Positions 38,558 to 49,474 of a stretch of 64,000 nt of DNA are shown here, one piece after another. The DNA lies in contig NC_064682.1 in NCBI RefSeq assembly GCF_023278565.1, positions 1-64,000 of the forward strand, read 5' to 3'. Source of the DNA: Colletotrichum lupini (Eukaryota > Ascomycota > Sordariomycetes > Glomerellales > Glomerellaceae). The position numbers were made by a program, and so were the translations under genes. The notes beneath the pieces are model-generated. The model was not told where the DNA came from and made no database searches. It was given only the letters and a program-made list of their open reading frames with translations. The stretch's first letter is position 1. Each line of letters starts with the position of its first letter.

Positions 38558-38771
38558 GACGGTCTTTGGTAGCCCTTCGATGGAAAGCAACAATGGCCAA
38601 TCGATGGCCGTATTGTGAAAGCCCTCTTCCTAGAGCAACGCCAAAGCTCGAACATAGTGTCGGAACATCTTTTGATGGTCTTATGCGGGTTTGAAGCTTT
38701 GGAAGTTGAGGGGACATTGGAATCTGGAGTAAGCGAAAGAGACCGTGGTGGGAGTTTCGGAGGCGACGCAT
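38558..38771 (-). pseudogene. His-Me finger endonuclease-like gene, 5' part
   Basis: An ATG at 38,771 (minus) opens 71 codons up to the copia border. The segment includes LCSSFGVALGRGLSQYGH and LAIVAFHRRATKDR, then joins LLEGLDVSHL on the far side of the element. A Cys, a G-x-G...YGH stretch and a His shortly before the SHLC-type zinc loop is the usual order in fungal proteins carrying a His-Me/homing endonuclease zinc loop. This half is unique, non-RIPped DNA. Total length would be about 115 codons, short for a complete enzyme, so more exons may exist. Alternative: a + strand frame over the same bases (38,570-38,943), which I consider a shadow because it does not continue across the insertion. 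Confidence 0.55.
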
Positions 38772-39475
38772 GCCTTCCGCGTCCCATGGTAAAGATGTCG
38801 GAATTAGAAGGTAAGAGATGGATGAACTATGGTTTGAAGAATAAGAACAAGGTACGGATGGCGATTAACGATGCTTTTAAAGAAATAGAAATCAGGATGG
38901 AGGTGAAGTCTCACTGTAGGACGGTCATTGACGATATTACGCCATGAACGCGTCCAAAAAGGACGCGCGCTCAACGTGCTTCAATTGCCGTAATTGGATG
39001 CAGAGTGTGCCACATCAGATACCGACATTACTATGCTTGTAATCAGCTAGTTGGGGAAAGATATATTGAACGTAGGATAGTCGGGTATCCATTGTATCAT
39101 TGCAAGATAATTACTTTTGTGGGGTGAGGTATGATGGATTGCCGGGCGCGGGAGAAAGGGTGTGAGCAGCCCTGCAACATCAAGACCCTGTTTAGGAACC
39201 CCTTTCTGCATGTCAAAAAGAGTAGCCCAGAAACTCTAGACTTGAGCTTTGCGTCAAGGTTGGTATCCGAAGTAGAGAGACTATGGACTCGATCTATCGG
39301 GGTCTAGCACTGCGAAGCTGGAGAAAATGGCAGTGGTAGGCTAGGTCACTGGACGGTCTTCATGATAGGAAAGCTGACGGTTTGGACGGAGCTGTGATCG
39401 GACGCTGTCTACGTACTCCGTGCCTCGGCAGCTAGGCTCGGTCCCTTCCGGCCCCATGAAAACGTCGTCAAGTTG
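38772..39475. other. Intergenic unique DNA
   Basis: About 700 bp of ordinary base composition, upstream of the endonuclease-like ATG. It contains a perfect 7-bp hairpin around an A5 loop (38,949-38,967). No convincing gene was found. Confidence 0.5.
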
Positions 39476-39649
39476 GGTCAAGACAGGGTTGGGATTTAGT
39501 CTAGTCTAGTCTAGTCAGGGGTTAACTAATATTAGCCTAGTTTAGTTAGGGGGCTGACTAATACTAGCTTAGTTTAGTCTAGTTAACTAACTAGTCGACT
39601 AAATTAGTTATATATAATAAATAAATAAAACCTTAAATACTTTAAATAC

Positions 39650-39835
39650 TTTAATTTAACTATTATAAAAGTAATAATAAAAATAATAATAAGAGTAATA
39701 ATAAGAATAATAATAAGAGTAATAATAAGAGTAATAATAAAAGTAATAATAAGAGTAATAATAATAATAATAATAAGAATAATAATAGTAATAATAATAG
39801 TAGTAATAGTAATAATAGTAATACTTATTTATATA
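39650..39835. repeat. Simple repeat, (GTAATAATAA)-like
   Basis: Long runs of TAATAA/TAAGAG trinucleotide-based repeats. A second, related block with GGGGTAATA units lies at about 40,015-40,135. Both are inside the left end of the hAT element. Confidence 0.85.
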
Positions 39836-39889
39836 TTATATATAATTATAGTTTATTTAAATTATTAAGTATTAAAAGACTTAAAACTA

Positions 39890-39970
39890 GTAACTAAAGG
39901 GGGAATTGAACTCTAGACCTTAAGAAGTAATAAAGTAAAGACTTAAACTACTAAGCTAAATAACTATTAT
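39890..39970 (-). other. tRNA-like remnant with A and B box
   Basis: On the minus strand TAGCTTAGTAG (A-box-like) is followed about 40 nt later by GAGTTCAATTCC (B-box-like). The T-stem and acceptor no longer pair, so this is not a functional tRNA. A SINE head or a RIPped tRNA copy captured in the transposon are possible. Confidence 0.35.
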
Positions 39971-40217
39971 ATTATATAGTAAAGTCTTTAGGATATTACT
40001 TTTATACAGTTAAATAAGTAGTAATAGGGGTAATAGTAAGAGTAATAGTAGGGGTAATAAAGAGTAATAGTAGTAGGGGTAATAATAAGAGTAATAATAA
40101 GGGTAATAAAGAGTAATAATAAAGAAAAAAGTTATAATATAAATAAAATAGTAAAATAAAGAAAATAGTAAAAGTATTAATAAATTAAAACTAACTTAAA
40201 AACTATAAAAACAATAA

Positions 40218-42992
40218 CTATTCCTCTTCCTCTTCTAAAATATTACTATCCTCCTTATTATTTATATAAATATCCTCTAATTTCTTTAAAGTACTAACTT
40301 ACTAATATTTTAAAAGAATTAATTTAGATATAGTAGAGGGATGTAGTTTATTTCTATTTTTAGTAATAATATTACTAGAAATAGAAAAAACCCTCTCTAC
40401 TAAAGCTGAAGTAGCTAGTATAGCTTAATATCTTCTAGCTATAATAGCTAAAATAGGATATTTATAGTTATTATTTTTCTAATATAATAGTGGGTTAGCC
40501 TATTATATATATTAGTAAATAAGTATTTTAAATATTATATAGAAAAATATATACCTCTTGAGTTAAAGGGCCTTTATCAAAATAACTAATATACTCTACT
40601 TTTATGTTAGTATTACTAATATAAAAGTCGTTATTAGAATCTGAGTTATTAAAAGTAGTAGACTCTAATACTTCTTTAGTAATATTAGACCCATACTTTT
40701 CTTCTTTAACTCTATAAAGTATATAATTAGTAAAGTAGTATAATAATAAGTATAATAAAATACTTATAACTCATATTCTTTTTTTAATAACTCTTTTATA
40801 TCGTTTTTTATATCTTCATAATAATATAATAAACGATTTCTTTTAAAATATATAAGTTTAAATCTAGGATTTAAAATTAAACCTAATATATAAGGTTTAT
40901 ATATATCTAGATCAAATAGATTTAATCTTTTTAGAAAGTAATTAAATAGTTTAACTATTTCGTTAGTTAAACTATTTACTAAAATCGTATAATATATAGC
41001 CTATTAAAGTATTAGTATATAATTTAAATATTAAAATATAATAAAATAGTACTTACCAGCTCAGGTAGCTACTCTCTTAAAGTCTTAAACTTTATAACTA
41101 AATTATTAAGTTTACTATATATAGTATATATATATAATAAACCCTTATTAAGGTTAATATATAGTTAAGATTATAAACGAGTACTAGGTTTTAAAAAAAA
41201 TCTCGAATATAGATTCTAAATCTTTTAAAGCCTTATACTCGCTAGTAATAAAATAGAGCTTTTTATACTCTAAATTACTAGTATTTCTAAATATATACTC
41301 TAAAGCTAGTTTAAGTTCTAGAGTAGTAGATATCATTCTATAAGTAGAATTCTATCTAGTTTTATTATTTATAATATATTAATATAAACCCTTTATATAT
41401 ATATATATATATTAGTTAACTTACCTAGAGGAATAATTCTTTTATTAAAATTAAAAAGTAAAGTTTCGTCTCTTTTAGACTTTTTATACCTTCTAATAAT
41501 AATCGTTTAATCTCGCTAGTATATTTAACTATAACTATAATTCTATAGATATGTTTAATAAGACCTATATATATAGTTAATATATATTATATAATAATAT
41601 ATATAATAAAAGAATACTTACTACTAAGTAAATTCTTAGTAGTTGTATCTTTATTAATTACGAGATTATTATTAATTATACTAATATTATTATTAGTATA
41701 ATTTAACAATTCTTTTTCTTTAGTAGTATTAGATATATAGTTAGCTAATATATCCTATACTACTATATTATTAATATAAGCAATATATCTAATATCGTTT
41801 TTAAAGTCTTTATTTAAAGTTAATTTATAATTAGCTTTAAAAAAATCCAAAAACGTATTATTATTAGATGCATTATCTCTAGTATAACTATATAAGTTAG
41901 TATAATAATATAATATAATTAAGTATAATTACTTACCTAAAGAAGTTATTAGTAATTAAGTTTAGATAAGTAGCTAAACTATCTATAACTTCTTTATATA
42001 TATAAAGACCCGTATATAATTTAGTAAGGTCTTTAAATACTATAAATATTAGTTAGTATATATATTAAAATAGGGTTATATATAATAACTTACTAATTAG
42101 CTTATAAATAAGCTTAAAATCGCTATTAATATAGCTTATAATAATACTTAAATAGGCATCTTGTGACTTAGAGGTCTATATATTAAAAACAAAAGAAAGT
42201 TTTCCGAAGTTTTTAATATTTTTAGTTATCTCTAAGTTAATTAAAGAGAGAAATTTATTATACGTAATATTTAATAAATTCCTAATCTCTTTCTATTAAT
42301 AATAGAATTTGACCTATAATATAATATTAGTAAATAATAAAGTATTATAATATAATAATGAAAAATATACCTATTATAATAGTTTAAAAGGTCTTTAAAA
42401 GAATTAGAATCTATAGTAGAAAATGGTAAGTTATTTTTTACTATAAAATCTAATATCTTTAAATAAGCCTCTTCCTTATTAAAATCGGTAATAGTCCTAG
42501 TACGAGGTCTTTTATTATTAAAAAAAGACTCTTTTATAAGTACTATATCGGTTTCTATAATACGTTAATTAGTATATATAAATATATAATAATAATAATA
42601 TTACTTACTTTTTGCTCGATTTTTTTAGATTTTTTATTATAAGTAATATTAGGGTAAGATTGCTTATAATGTCTTATAAAGTTAGAGGTTTGGAAACCTT
42701 TAACTTTAATAATCTAGTTTTTACTAAACTTATAATACTAATTAGTATATTTAAATATATAATAAAAAAGTATATTTACTTACGTAGTATATTTAACTTG
42801 TATTTCTCTCTCTTTTATATAATTAATAAGTAAAAGATTTCGAGTAAATAAGTTATTTTTAAAAATATAGGCACTAGATTCGCTATTAGGCTCTAACTTA
42901 TAGTCCTCTTTATTATATAAAGAGTCTATAAAGCTAGTACTAGTAGTATTACTAATAGGAATATTACTAGTAGTAGAAATAGGGCTACTAGC
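40218..42992 (-). pseudogene. hAT transposase relic (BED finger and dimerisation domain)
   Basis: Minus-strand pieces read as a hAT transposase. An N-terminal exon begins near 42,992 after a CAG acceptor. A BED-finger-like TSNFIRHYKQSYPNI lies near 42,655-42,700. The C-terminal hAT dimerisation domain near 40,300-40,440 reads ATSALVERVFSISSNI, then TKNRNKLHPSTISKLILL, where the family has SERVFS...KKRNRLSP. A short acidic tail ends at 40,218. Several AT-rich introns with GTAAGT/CAG borders appear to separate the pieces. Stops and transitions typical of RIP make it non-functional. Confidence 0.75.
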
Positions 42993-43699
42993 CTGAAAAG
43001 AGTCTGAAATAAAAGAATATAATAATATAATAATAATAAAAAGAGATTAAAAGAGGTTTTTAGTATTAGTTATAGTGTTTAGTAGTATAATTACTTAGTT
43101 AAGAAAAGTAAAACTAGACCTTAGGGGGTAGAGTTAAGGTCTTTTTATATTCTTCTTACTTTTCTATAAGATTCTAAAGGTTTCTATTATATTACTAATT
43201 ATTATATATAATTAATAATACTATTAATAATAAACTACTCTTTAGAATAATCTAGAATTACTTTATCATTAATTATTATTAATATTATTCTACTCTATTC
43301 TATTAGATTCTAGACGTTTCTACTAGATTCTAGACGTTTCTATTATTTCTACTTATAGTAATTAGTATTATTACTAATTATAAGTATACTATATATACTT
43401 ATACTACTATATAAGTCTTATTACTATAAATAGAATACATAGAAAGTTCTAGAATTTCGTAGAAACTTCTAGAATATAATAGAAATTACTAGAATACTTA
43501 AGAAATATATTAATAATATAACTAATTATTATTAAATATAATAGTAAAAAGAGTTTTAAAGTAAAATACTAATTAGTAATCTATATAATCTTCTAGAAAT
43601 CTAACTTAATTATATATACTTTTACTCTTCCCCCTTTACTTTACTTATTTTTACTTTTTAATAATAATAATAATAATAACTCTTTTAAAATATATATAT

Positions 43700-45050
43700 A
43701 TATATATATCCCCCCGACGGAGCAATCCGCCGGGGCCGTACTATATATTACGCATTAGGGAAAACTAAGTATAATACGCTCTATACCTAATTACTAACTA
43801 AAATAGTAATTAACTAACTCGACTATTATCTCCTTTTTATTAATAACTCCTAACCTTCTGCCGCCCGCTTATAGGGCGAGTTTTATTTATTCTTATATAT
43901 ATAAGACCTCCTAATACTAACTTATATAAATAACTAGGTTTAATATAATCTATTCTTTTATATAAGTATTATTATTACCTAGGGGGTCCTATAAAAGCTA
44001 TTTAAAGTACTAACTTGTTACCCTAACCCTATATACCTCCGGCCCGTTTATTATAATTATTATAACTAAGTTAATATTAATATACTAGATCTTAACGTCC
44101 GTACTAGCCCGGCTATTTATAGCGTTCGTACTATTACCTAGCTAAATTCCGTATTATTAAAAAGTATTTTACTAATCCTTAGGTATACTTATATTAGTTA
44201 TAATAGCTATAGTATTAAGCTAGCTAAGGGCGCCTAGCCCAAGAGGAGTAGACTTATTAATAAGCATCTTTAGCTTATTAATTACTAACTATATACTAAG
44301 AGAATAGGTTCTTATCGAGGTAGTATTTTAACTAGCTAACCTCTTAACTAGTTATCTAACTAGCTATTTAAGTAGTAATTTATATATTAATAAGTTTATT
44401 TAGTAAATTTATTTAGTAAATTTAGTTAGTAGATTTATTTAGTTTAAATAGAGAGCAGCTTTAGGTAATATTAAAAGTAATAAGGATAAAAAAAATCTTT
44501 ATAACTCTAAGTAATAGATATTAGCCTATTTAGCCCTTTTTCTAAAAACCTCTACGTCGCTATTAAAGTTTAGAACCTCTTTAGTTAAGGGCCGCCTCTA
44601 ACTATTATAACTAACTATTATAGCTAATTATTATGACTAACTTTTACCGTTAACCTTTTTAACTAGTACCGCCGTAGGGTAGCTTACTTATCTTAAATTA
44701 AATAACGGTTTTTATATCGAAATTATTATATTACGTTAAGCACGTACTTAGGATATATTACGCGTATTATATAGTTAAAAAGTATACTATATCGTATAAT
44801 TTCCCTTAAAAACGTAATCCCGTTAAGGTCGATCTTTTATACTTATAAAGCTAGAAAAAAACTACTATATATATATATATATATACTACTCTTTATATAG
44901 GCTTTATTAAAGTAATTATAAGTCCTTAATAATTAGCCTTATAATATAACTATTAGTTATTATAAGTAAACGCCTAGGTAAAAATTATTATTTAATTAAT
45001 ATTACTTTAATTAAACTTTAATAAATACCACGCTTTAATATATATATATA
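43700..45050. other. CpG-bearing RIPped block within the hAT element
   Basis: Starting at an abrupt GC-rich boundary (CCCCCCGACGGAGC, about 43,711) after an AT run, this block has many CpG but few CpA/TpG, unlike the CpG-poor hAT body. It may be a nested element, but no terminal repeats or target duplication were identified and no frame was followed. Confidence 0.35.
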
Positions 45051-45491
45051 TACATTAATATATAGTATTTTTTGAGATTCTTTACTTAGTATAATACTAT
45101 TTTTACTATAATTTATTACTTTTTTTTTTAATTTACTAAGAATACTTTTAACTAATCTAGTTGACTAATTAGTTAAGTAAGTCTGACTATAGTCACTTAT
45201 ATAAGCGACTAATACTAGCCTAGTCTAGTCTAGTTAGGATTTTTCAGTGACTATAGTCAGACTATATTAGTCAGACTATAACTATAACTAATAACTAAGC
45301 GACTAATTTGCTAACCCTAGGTCAAGATAGGCATCCAGCCAACCAGTCTCAAATTGGATAATGAGGTGCTAATTGGTGGATGCGTGGACTTGGACTGAGC
45401 CTCTGGGGTGTGCAAATACATAGCAAGGTATGTGAGACAGGTGGGTCTGGGGTCCTGACTCGTCACGTGCAAAGAGACTTGTTTGGAGGAA

Positions 45492-45773
45492 ATGGAAATT
45501 GCCGCCTTTCATGGTTTTCTCCCCCAGGGCAATGGGCCGGTGGTTGGCAGGTCTGGACGGGCGGCGTCGAAAACACCATACTCCTTCACTGCGGTATTTG
45601 CCAGCACTCTTATCATAGGAGTGATTTCCGGCATTTCTCAGTGCATATGGGGCGGGCTGATCTGGGGTACGATTTGGATTCTCTTTGATTACCTCATGGA
45701 GGTAGCCGGGAGATTGTTCCTTGACGGGAATCGCCGGAACAGAGGGCCCCGACCCACCTACCTACCGGTCTAA
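45492..45773 (+). CDS. Small putative membrane protein (93 aa), hypothetical
   Basis: An ATG at 45,492 opens 93 codons ending at a TAA. Residues about 30-68 form a long hydrophobic stretch (FTAVFASTLIIGVISGI, then IWGGLIWGTIWILFDYL), enough for two closely spaced membrane segments. The C-terminal tail is basic and Pro-rich. No signal peptide or known family is evident. It lies in unique, non-RIPped DNA right after the hAT element and upstream of the methyltransferase gene on the same strand. A pyrimidine-rich stretch ending in CAG at 45,534 could be a splice acceptor, in which case the true start lies upstream. It could also be a chance ORF. Confidence 0.4.
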   Translation: MEIAAFHGFLPQGNGPVVGRSGRAASKTPYSFTAVFASTLIIGVISGISQCIWGGLIWGTIWILFDYLMEVAGRLFLDGNRRNRGPRPTYLPV

Positions 45774-46081
45774 CCTGAGGGTACCGCTAAGTTCTTCTCC
45801 AGCTGCCCGGTCCCGATTCCCAAGGTGGCAAGGACTAACAGTCCAAGGATAGGGCTACTAAAACAATTTTTCACGATGCCCTCATTTAGGCAAAAGCGGG
45901 TCTGCCATGCTCGTGTCAGACACGCTAAGATAGGGGACTCGGAACCCTGCAGTCGTTATCCTTTTTCATCAAGCAAAGACCTCCCCCAGGTTGCCTCATC
46001 TCAAGCCATGAGGGATACAAACTCATTCGCGATTTGATGCTTCTCCACGAACCCACGCCCTACCTGTGCTTCTCTCCATCC

Positions 46082-46129
46082 ATGAAGTATTGTCGAGTAG
46101 CACAATTCTCGCTTGCAGCCTCCGCGTAG
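46082..46129 (+). promoter_or_regulatory. Upstream ORF of 15 codons in the methyltransferase leader
   Basis: An ATG at 46,082 is followed by 14 sense codons and TAG at 46,127, ending 18 nt before the main ATG at 46,148. If it lies in the transcript it could reduce initiation at the main start. The transcript start is not known, so this is inference. Confidence 0.4.
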
Positions 46130-46147
46130 TGAGGCGAGTCGCGACCC

Positions 46148-47368
46148 ATGAGCCCCGCTGCGCATCCGCTGCCGCCCTCAAGCAGTCTTCCGCCTTTGCG
46201 CACTTTGAACCAGCTCACCGAAGCCGATGTCGCCGCCGCCCTACAGAACCTCTCCGTCATCTACTGCCCCTTGGCCGTGTCCGTCGCCTTTCAGCTTAGC
46301 CCCGAGACGCAAAAGTTTGCTCATCACGATTCATCTCTCGCCGACTCTGGCTACGTGTCGGAGACAGACGACGATCATGAGGAGATTGACGGCCTAGACC
46401 ACCACATAGCCGCTCTCAAAGTCGACGTCTTTGAGCGCAATTGCGCCGAGCGCTGGTTGACTGGCTTAATCGCCAGAGCCGAGACTCTTTCTTGCTTTAA
46501 ATCCCAGGACGCTTGTCAAAACGCACTGGACCAGGCCTCTTGCATCCTCGAATCATTCTTCGCCGCCCCACCAGACGATGATGCCTCGGCCGAGAAGGAT
46601 CAGGATTACACGCGCGATTTCGCATTCCAACTCTCGCTCCCCAAACCACCATCAGCAAGTGTTCCAGTCACCATCCGACTCAACGACAGGTTAGCGGGTA
46701 CAAACTCGGCTGACCCGGACGATGTCGGTCTCCAGAGCTGGGGCGCCTCCATCGTCCTGTCGGACATCATGTGTGCCTCGCCGGAGCGCTTTGGTCTTTC
46801 CCAACCTGGACTCGGTATTTCGCCGCGCATCATTGAACTCGGCGCCGGCACGGGGCTTGTGAGTCTCATGCTCGGCAAAACGCTGCCTCACTTGGGAGCA
46901 TCTAGTCCGACCATCGTGGCAACTGATTACCACCCGGCTGTGCTTGAGAACTTACGCGCCAATGTTGCCCTCAACTTCGCGACAGCCAATCCCGCCCACG
47001 TACAGACCGCCGCTCTCGACTGGGCAGCACCTGTCCTGGATGCACCGCTCCATGTTCCCGCCGACATCATCATCGCGACCGACGTCATCTACGCGCCGGA
47101 GCACGCTTTCTGGCTGCGTGACTGTGCGACTTGTCTACTCGCAGATTCTGGCGTGTTCTGGCTCCTGGTCACAGTGCGGCGCAATGGCCGTTTCAACGGC
47201 GTAAGCGACAGCGTAGAGTCTGCCTTCACGGCTGGCGACAGCCCCAAGCGGTCAGACGGCAAGAGGCTTGCCATCCTGCAATCAGAAGAACTGCTAAAAC
47301 GGAGCGGAGTGGGACGAGGGGATGAGAGTGGCTACAAGCTTCTCCGAATTGGATGGGCCTACGAATAG
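46148..47368 (+). CDS. Class I SAM-dependent methyltransferase, lysine-methyltransferase (family 16) type
   Basis: Single-exon gene of 406 codons. The C-terminal half shows a seven-beta-strand methyltransferase: QSWGAS (residues 196-201), motif I IELGAGTGLVSLML (229-242) for SAM binding, an acidic residue in VATDYHPAVLENL (D260), and ADIIIATDVIYAPEH (305-319), the post-motif region of the PF10294 lysine methyltransferase family. Members of this family (including yeast EFM2-type enzymes) methylate lysines on elongation factors and other proteins in the cytosol. The N-terminal 190 residues are a long extension with an acidic stretch (SETDDDHEEI), as in fungal EFM2-like proteins. The substrate cannot be told from sequence. 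Base composition is normal and there are no stops, so it is probably functional. A 15-codon upstream ORF precedes it. Confidence 0.82.
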   Translation: MSPAAHPLPPSSSLPPLRTLNQLTEADVAAALQNLSVIYCPLAVSVAFQLSPETQKFAHHDSSLADSGYVSETDDDHEEIDGLDHHIAALKVDVFERNCAERWLTGLIARAETLSCFKSQDACQNALDQASCILESFFAAPPDDDASAEKDQDYTRDFAFQLSLPKPPSASVPVTIRLNDRLAGTNSADPDDVGLQSWGASIVLSDIMCASPERFGLSQPGLGISPRIIELGAGTGLVSLMLGKTLPHLGASSPTIVATDYHPAVLENLRANVALNFATANPAHVQTAALDWAAPVLDAPLHVPADIIIATDVIYAPEHAFWLRDCATCLLADSGVFWLLVTVRRNGRFNGVSDSVESAFTAGDSPKRSDGKRLAILQSEELLKRSGVGRGDESGYKLLRIGWAYE

Positions 47369-48188
47369 ACGATGAAATAGATGGGCCTGGCGCGATCAGA
47401 CGAGACACACGACATTCTCCTCCAATAGATCATAGAGACTACATAGATAGATGATAAACAAAGGAGGCGAGCATCATAGACAGTCTGCACGGCGAGTGCA
47501 TACATATCAGCATACAAATTGCAGATGTCCGCCCTCGCGTAGAGTATAGATAGATTATTATGTATATATGCATACATCAACGCTGACTAGTCATTTGCAG
47601 CTCACCTACGAAAGCTGGGCCGGCCTGAGGCTTCAAAGTGAATATTCTTGACGACGTAACTCAGAATTGCCTGGTTCTGCAGATCATCTCTATTTCAATT
47701 ACATGCAACGATGCCTCTAGTCGAGATTGTTCTTCCCCGGGACTGATGCCGTGTTGCGGGGTTCGGCCCTTGACCACACCGTCACGCCGGTATCGCAGCG
47801 AGTAACGACCCCAGGCCCATGCCGAACCAGACCAATTCTGACCCATGCACCGGTAGAAACCTGCTAACTACCTGTACCCCATGGAGAACTTCATTCTAAG
47901 AACGGCCATCACTGCGGACTGGGAGGGGAAATTCGCAGAGCGGCCGCAGAGATCGGGTGCAGCAAGAGGGGTCCACATCGGAGCCGGGCCCCCGGACCCA
48001 GAAAAAATATTGACGCAGTGCTACCTTACCTTACCTTACCTTGCCAGACGCGAACGCGTCTCACACGCGATCAACTCATTGACAGCGCAACTTTCCCGCA
48101 GCATCCTGCTTGCTCTCCGATCACGACTCCGTTCTTTGCTTGTGTCTGCCCTCAATACTAGCATTCAAATTCTTCTCCGCCTGTAGCC
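47369..48188. other. Intergenic region between methyltransferase and chromodomain genes
   Basis: About 820 bp holding the 3' end of one gene and the promoter of the next. It includes a GATAGAT/CATAGA-rich stretch (47,420-47,580) and a (CTTAC)n microsatellite at 48,023-48,045. An open frame at 47,881-48,186 was not called because it ends just before the chromodomain ATG and has no recognisable content. Confidence 0.6.
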
Positions 48189-49474
48189 ATGCCTCGAGGT
48201 AGACCCTCGTCGAAGCTTGCGAAGCAAGGTAAGAAGAATTTCCAACTGCCAAAGTCTCTCTGCCTAGCTCTCTCATATTCCCCATGCGCTCCCATTCCCA
48301 TTCTATTGCGCCCTCATTGACGCCCAAAACCTCGAGCAGACATTCCCTATGACGCGATCAGTAAAATCGTAGCGCATACCCTTGATCCCGAGACCGCGCT
48401 CGTGACCCTTACCGTTCTCGCCAAAGGCTCCCGCCTAGATGTTTCCGAATGGGATGTCCAGGAGCATCAACCGACATTGCTATGCGACTACTGGGCCAGC
48501 TTTCCGGGCAAGACGCGCCAAGATGTTCTAGGAATCGGAGAGCTTTACCATCCCTTTCGTCTGCTACGCCACCGACGTGTTCGGGGCCAATGGCAAGTAC
48601 TAGTGCAATGGCTTGGGTATACGAGCGAGGGAGAGGATGTTTCTTGGGAGCCAGTCGTGAAAATGCGCGCTGATGCGCCGGACGTGTTGACAGACTACTG
48701 CGGGTACGTAAACGATGAGAGTGTAAATGCTGCGCTACTCGGGCCCACGGCGCGAGGGGATGCAAGTGGCGAGGAAGAGGGTCAATCAAATGAGCCCAAG
48801 CCTCAAGTCACATCTCCTGCCGCCGCAAGACACTCAGCGAAGAGGAAGAGGGATAGTCTGGTCGAGCCTTCTGAAATTACCAGCGACAAACGACGACGCT
48901 GTAAGCCCTTCCTATTCCCAACCGACGATGGTTGATCAATCCTTGGCTGACTCAAAGCCTAGCATCGAGACATGAATCAACACCAGCCACAAAAGCTTCC
49001 CTGCCCAGATCCTCGACGTCAGCATCCAAGCGAAGACAATCGAAAATCCCCCAAGACGACCCCCAGTCGCTATCGACCCCCAGAGCAACTGTTTCGATCC
49101 GAAAGCAATCCAAGATACCGAACGATGATAGCAAGAAAGTCGGTGCATCTCCTGCACCATCACAATCTCTGCCCCGACGGAAGAATACGCGAGGAGCCTC
49201 CATTGAACCCACAGCATCTGTCGACGCTGAGCGCCTGAGCCCTGCAGACGTCCCCCGCACAATGCTGTGGTTCATGGATGACTTCACTGTGGGCGATATG
49301 CAGAAGGTCTGCCGCTTCATCGACGAGCACTGCACAGGCAAATTGCGTCTACCTCTGTACAGTGGTGGAGACTGGGATGGGAAGGCTGCTAGCGGCAGAT
49401 GGGAGGATGTTTTCATGGTGAGCCCGCTTGGACGGTTGGGTAGGTATGACGATGAGGATGAGAAGGAAGAGTGA
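48189..49474 (+). CDS. Chromodomain protein (370 aa, three exons)
   Basis: Model: exon 1 48,189-48,228, exon 2 48,340-48,900, exon 3 48,963-49,474. Introns are 111 and 62 nt, both GTAAG...AG; the second has a CTGAC branch-like site. Reading frames match across both junctions. The start is ATG 48,189 (MPRGRPSSKLAKQ, a basic AT-hook-like N-terminus). Residues about 82-133 form a chromodomain: YHPFRLLRHRRV, then GQWQVLVQWLGYT and VSWEPV, with W98, W104 and W116 near the positions of the methyl-lysine cage and the conserved WEP. A basic, Ser/Pro-rich disordered region with NLS-like KRKR and DKRRR follows. A C-terminal conserved-looking segment (LWFMDDFTVGDMQKV) is of unknown type. Probably nuclear and chromatin-bound. 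It lacks a chromoshadow signature I can see, so HP1 itself is unlikely. Confidence 0.8.

Larger units (their letters stand above)
39484..45319 (-). mobile_element. hAT-family DNA transposon, degenerate
   Basis: The element is bounded by an 8-bp duplication GGTCAAGA (39,476-39,483 and 45,320-45,327), the length typical of hAT. Its ends form imperfect inverted repeats: left CAGGGTTGGGATTTAGTC, right (reverse complement) TAGGGTTAGCAAATTAGTC, where TAGGG is CAGGG after RIP. Subterminal TAGTCTAGTC-type repeats fill both ends. The transposase relic is on the minus strand. At 5.8 kb it is long for hAT; a CpG-bearing block at about 43,710-45,050 may be a nested insertion. Confidence 0.85.

Noticed and set aside
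38615..38947. A + strand ORF of 110 codons
   Set aside because: It starts at GTG, does not continue through the copia insertion, and overlaps antisense to the endonuclease-like frame that does join across it.
47881..48186. A + ORF of 101 codons upstream of the chromodomain gene
   Set aside because: It contains the CTTAC microsatellite, has low-complexity composition and most likely lies in the promoter or leader.
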